In this document: positions 14,034-14,584 of the stretch, piece by piece
Numbering within the stretch: the stretch's first letter is position 1
Layout: the number at the start of each line of letters is the position of its first letter
NCBI GenBank assembly: GCA_003647825.1
Contig: QMNP01000010.1
Coordinates: 1-14,584, forward strand
From: Candidatus Cloacimonadota bacterium
Lineage (GTDB): Bacteria; Cloacimonadota; Cloacimonadia; Cloacimonadales; TCS61
DNA: 14,584 nucleotides
Direction of reading: 5' to 3'
Notes under the pieces: generated by a model
What the model was told of the DNA's origin: nothing
What the model saw: the letters and a program-made list of their open reading frames with translations, nothing else
Databases searched by the model: none
Program-made: the position numbers and the translations under genes

Positions 14034-14584
14034 ATTTACTCCAAATTTCAATTTGAATTCGCGGTTACTAAAGGCAATTTAGATTTACGATCATATGTAT
14101 CAGCCATTGTTACCACGCAATTACGATCAAGTTTTATACTTTGTGTAAAGTACTTTATCATATTTACTTATGAATTATGCAAGCAATCTATATTATGTAA
14201 AAAAAATTGTAAAGAATAAAATCATATAATTAGTAACAATTCACATTAATTATAGCATTTTGAAAAGTCGAATTTTGGATCCATAGAAATTAACGATAGG
14301 GTAGAAGTGTGTATATCAAACACCGGATTTTCAAAAACCTTGAGAGGAATATTCACCATTTAGGAAGAAACTAAGCAATTCTACGTTATTGTACAGTTTT
14401 TCATGACAAATTACACTACTTAGAACCAGATCGGCCATTAGAACCCGTTTTTCGCAATTTCGAGTATTCTGAAGGTAAAATTGAAAGAAATTAATAAAAT
14501 CAATTGATTATTGTACAACACCAAACTATTTCTTTGAAAGAAAAGAATTTTTATTACCCAATCTTATAATGCAAATTTTATATA
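14034..14584. other. Long AT-rich region without a gene, holding copy 2 of the diverged element
   Basis: No open frame with a ribosome binding site or recognisable protein similarity is visible on either strand across these 551 bp. The part next to the PAS gene must hold its promoter, but no pair of boxes stands out. The only structure I can identify is the 14296-14372 element. The final 150 bp to the right edge show nothing I can name. Confidence 0.55.
14296..14372. repeat. Diverged element, copy 2
   Basis: Related to 12400-12480 over the whole length with a few single-base gaps. On the minus strand one frame reads MVNIPLKVFENPVFDIHTST then LSL, sharing P-x-F-x-IHTSTL with copy 1, but a one-base shift separates this part from the matching NG-x-YS segment before it. 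It lies about 265 bp upstream of the soluble PAS gene. Confidence 0.6.

Noticed and set aside
14034..14051. TTG start giving six extra residues to the soluble PAS protein
   Set aside because: The codons include the GGAG that serves as ribosome binding site of the ATG at 14033.
14090..14220. Promoter of the soluble PAS gene from TTTACA and TATAGA near 14185-14212 on the minus strand
   Set aside because: The spacer is only 15 nt in very AT-rich DNA, so such matches are expected by chance.

Overview
The window is about 14.6 kb of AT-rich bacterial chromosome. Intergenic stretches are long and decayed, and about two thirds of the coding sequence is on the minus strand. Nothing fixes the taxon. 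The low GC, the large multi-PAS sensors, and two kinds of REP-associated transposase with palindromic repeats suggest a free-living or sediment bacterium, perhaps of the FCB group (Cloacimonadota-like). That is inference from style, not from a marker gene. There is no rRNA, tRNA, CRISPR array or phage structural gene.

Left part (1-3010, plus strand): the 3' end of a MazG/dCTPase-like nucleotide pyrophosphohydrolase; a two-gene toxin-antitoxin-like module (HTH plus ImmA/IrrE peptidase, then a PIN-type nuclease, overlapping by 1 nt); a ruined start of what looks like an Eco57I-type DNA methyltransferase in the same apparent operon; and an intact, more GC-rich radical SAM gene. The first part looks like the worn edge of a defence island.

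Middle part (3011-5420): a RAYT/Y1 transposase sits among five copies of a palindromic REP (core GTCGCGAC), one of them inside its own reading frame. Facing it on the minus strand is a TrmB-family regulator followed by a four-helix membrane protein made of two repeated halves. A putative MITE separates these last two genes.

Right part (5418-14584, minus strand): a 977-aa membrane HisKA_2 histidine kinase is followed 1 nt later by its receiver-domain partner, which is a pseudogene. A second transposase lies in a different repeat family that has spread up to the end of the next gene. Two PAS proteins without kinase domains follow (one with a periplasmic SBP_bac_3-like domain, one soluble). Their C-terminal tails of about 40 residues share a sequence motif. 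The spaces around them hold a PAS-gene relic and two diverged copies of an unexplained element of about 80 bp.

The most notable points are the shared tail of the kinase-less PAS proteins, REP copies that supply coding sequence or sit beside stop codons and a ribosome binding site, the long inverted repeat in front of the toxin-antitoxin-like module, and the duplicated element at 12.4 and 14.3 kb.
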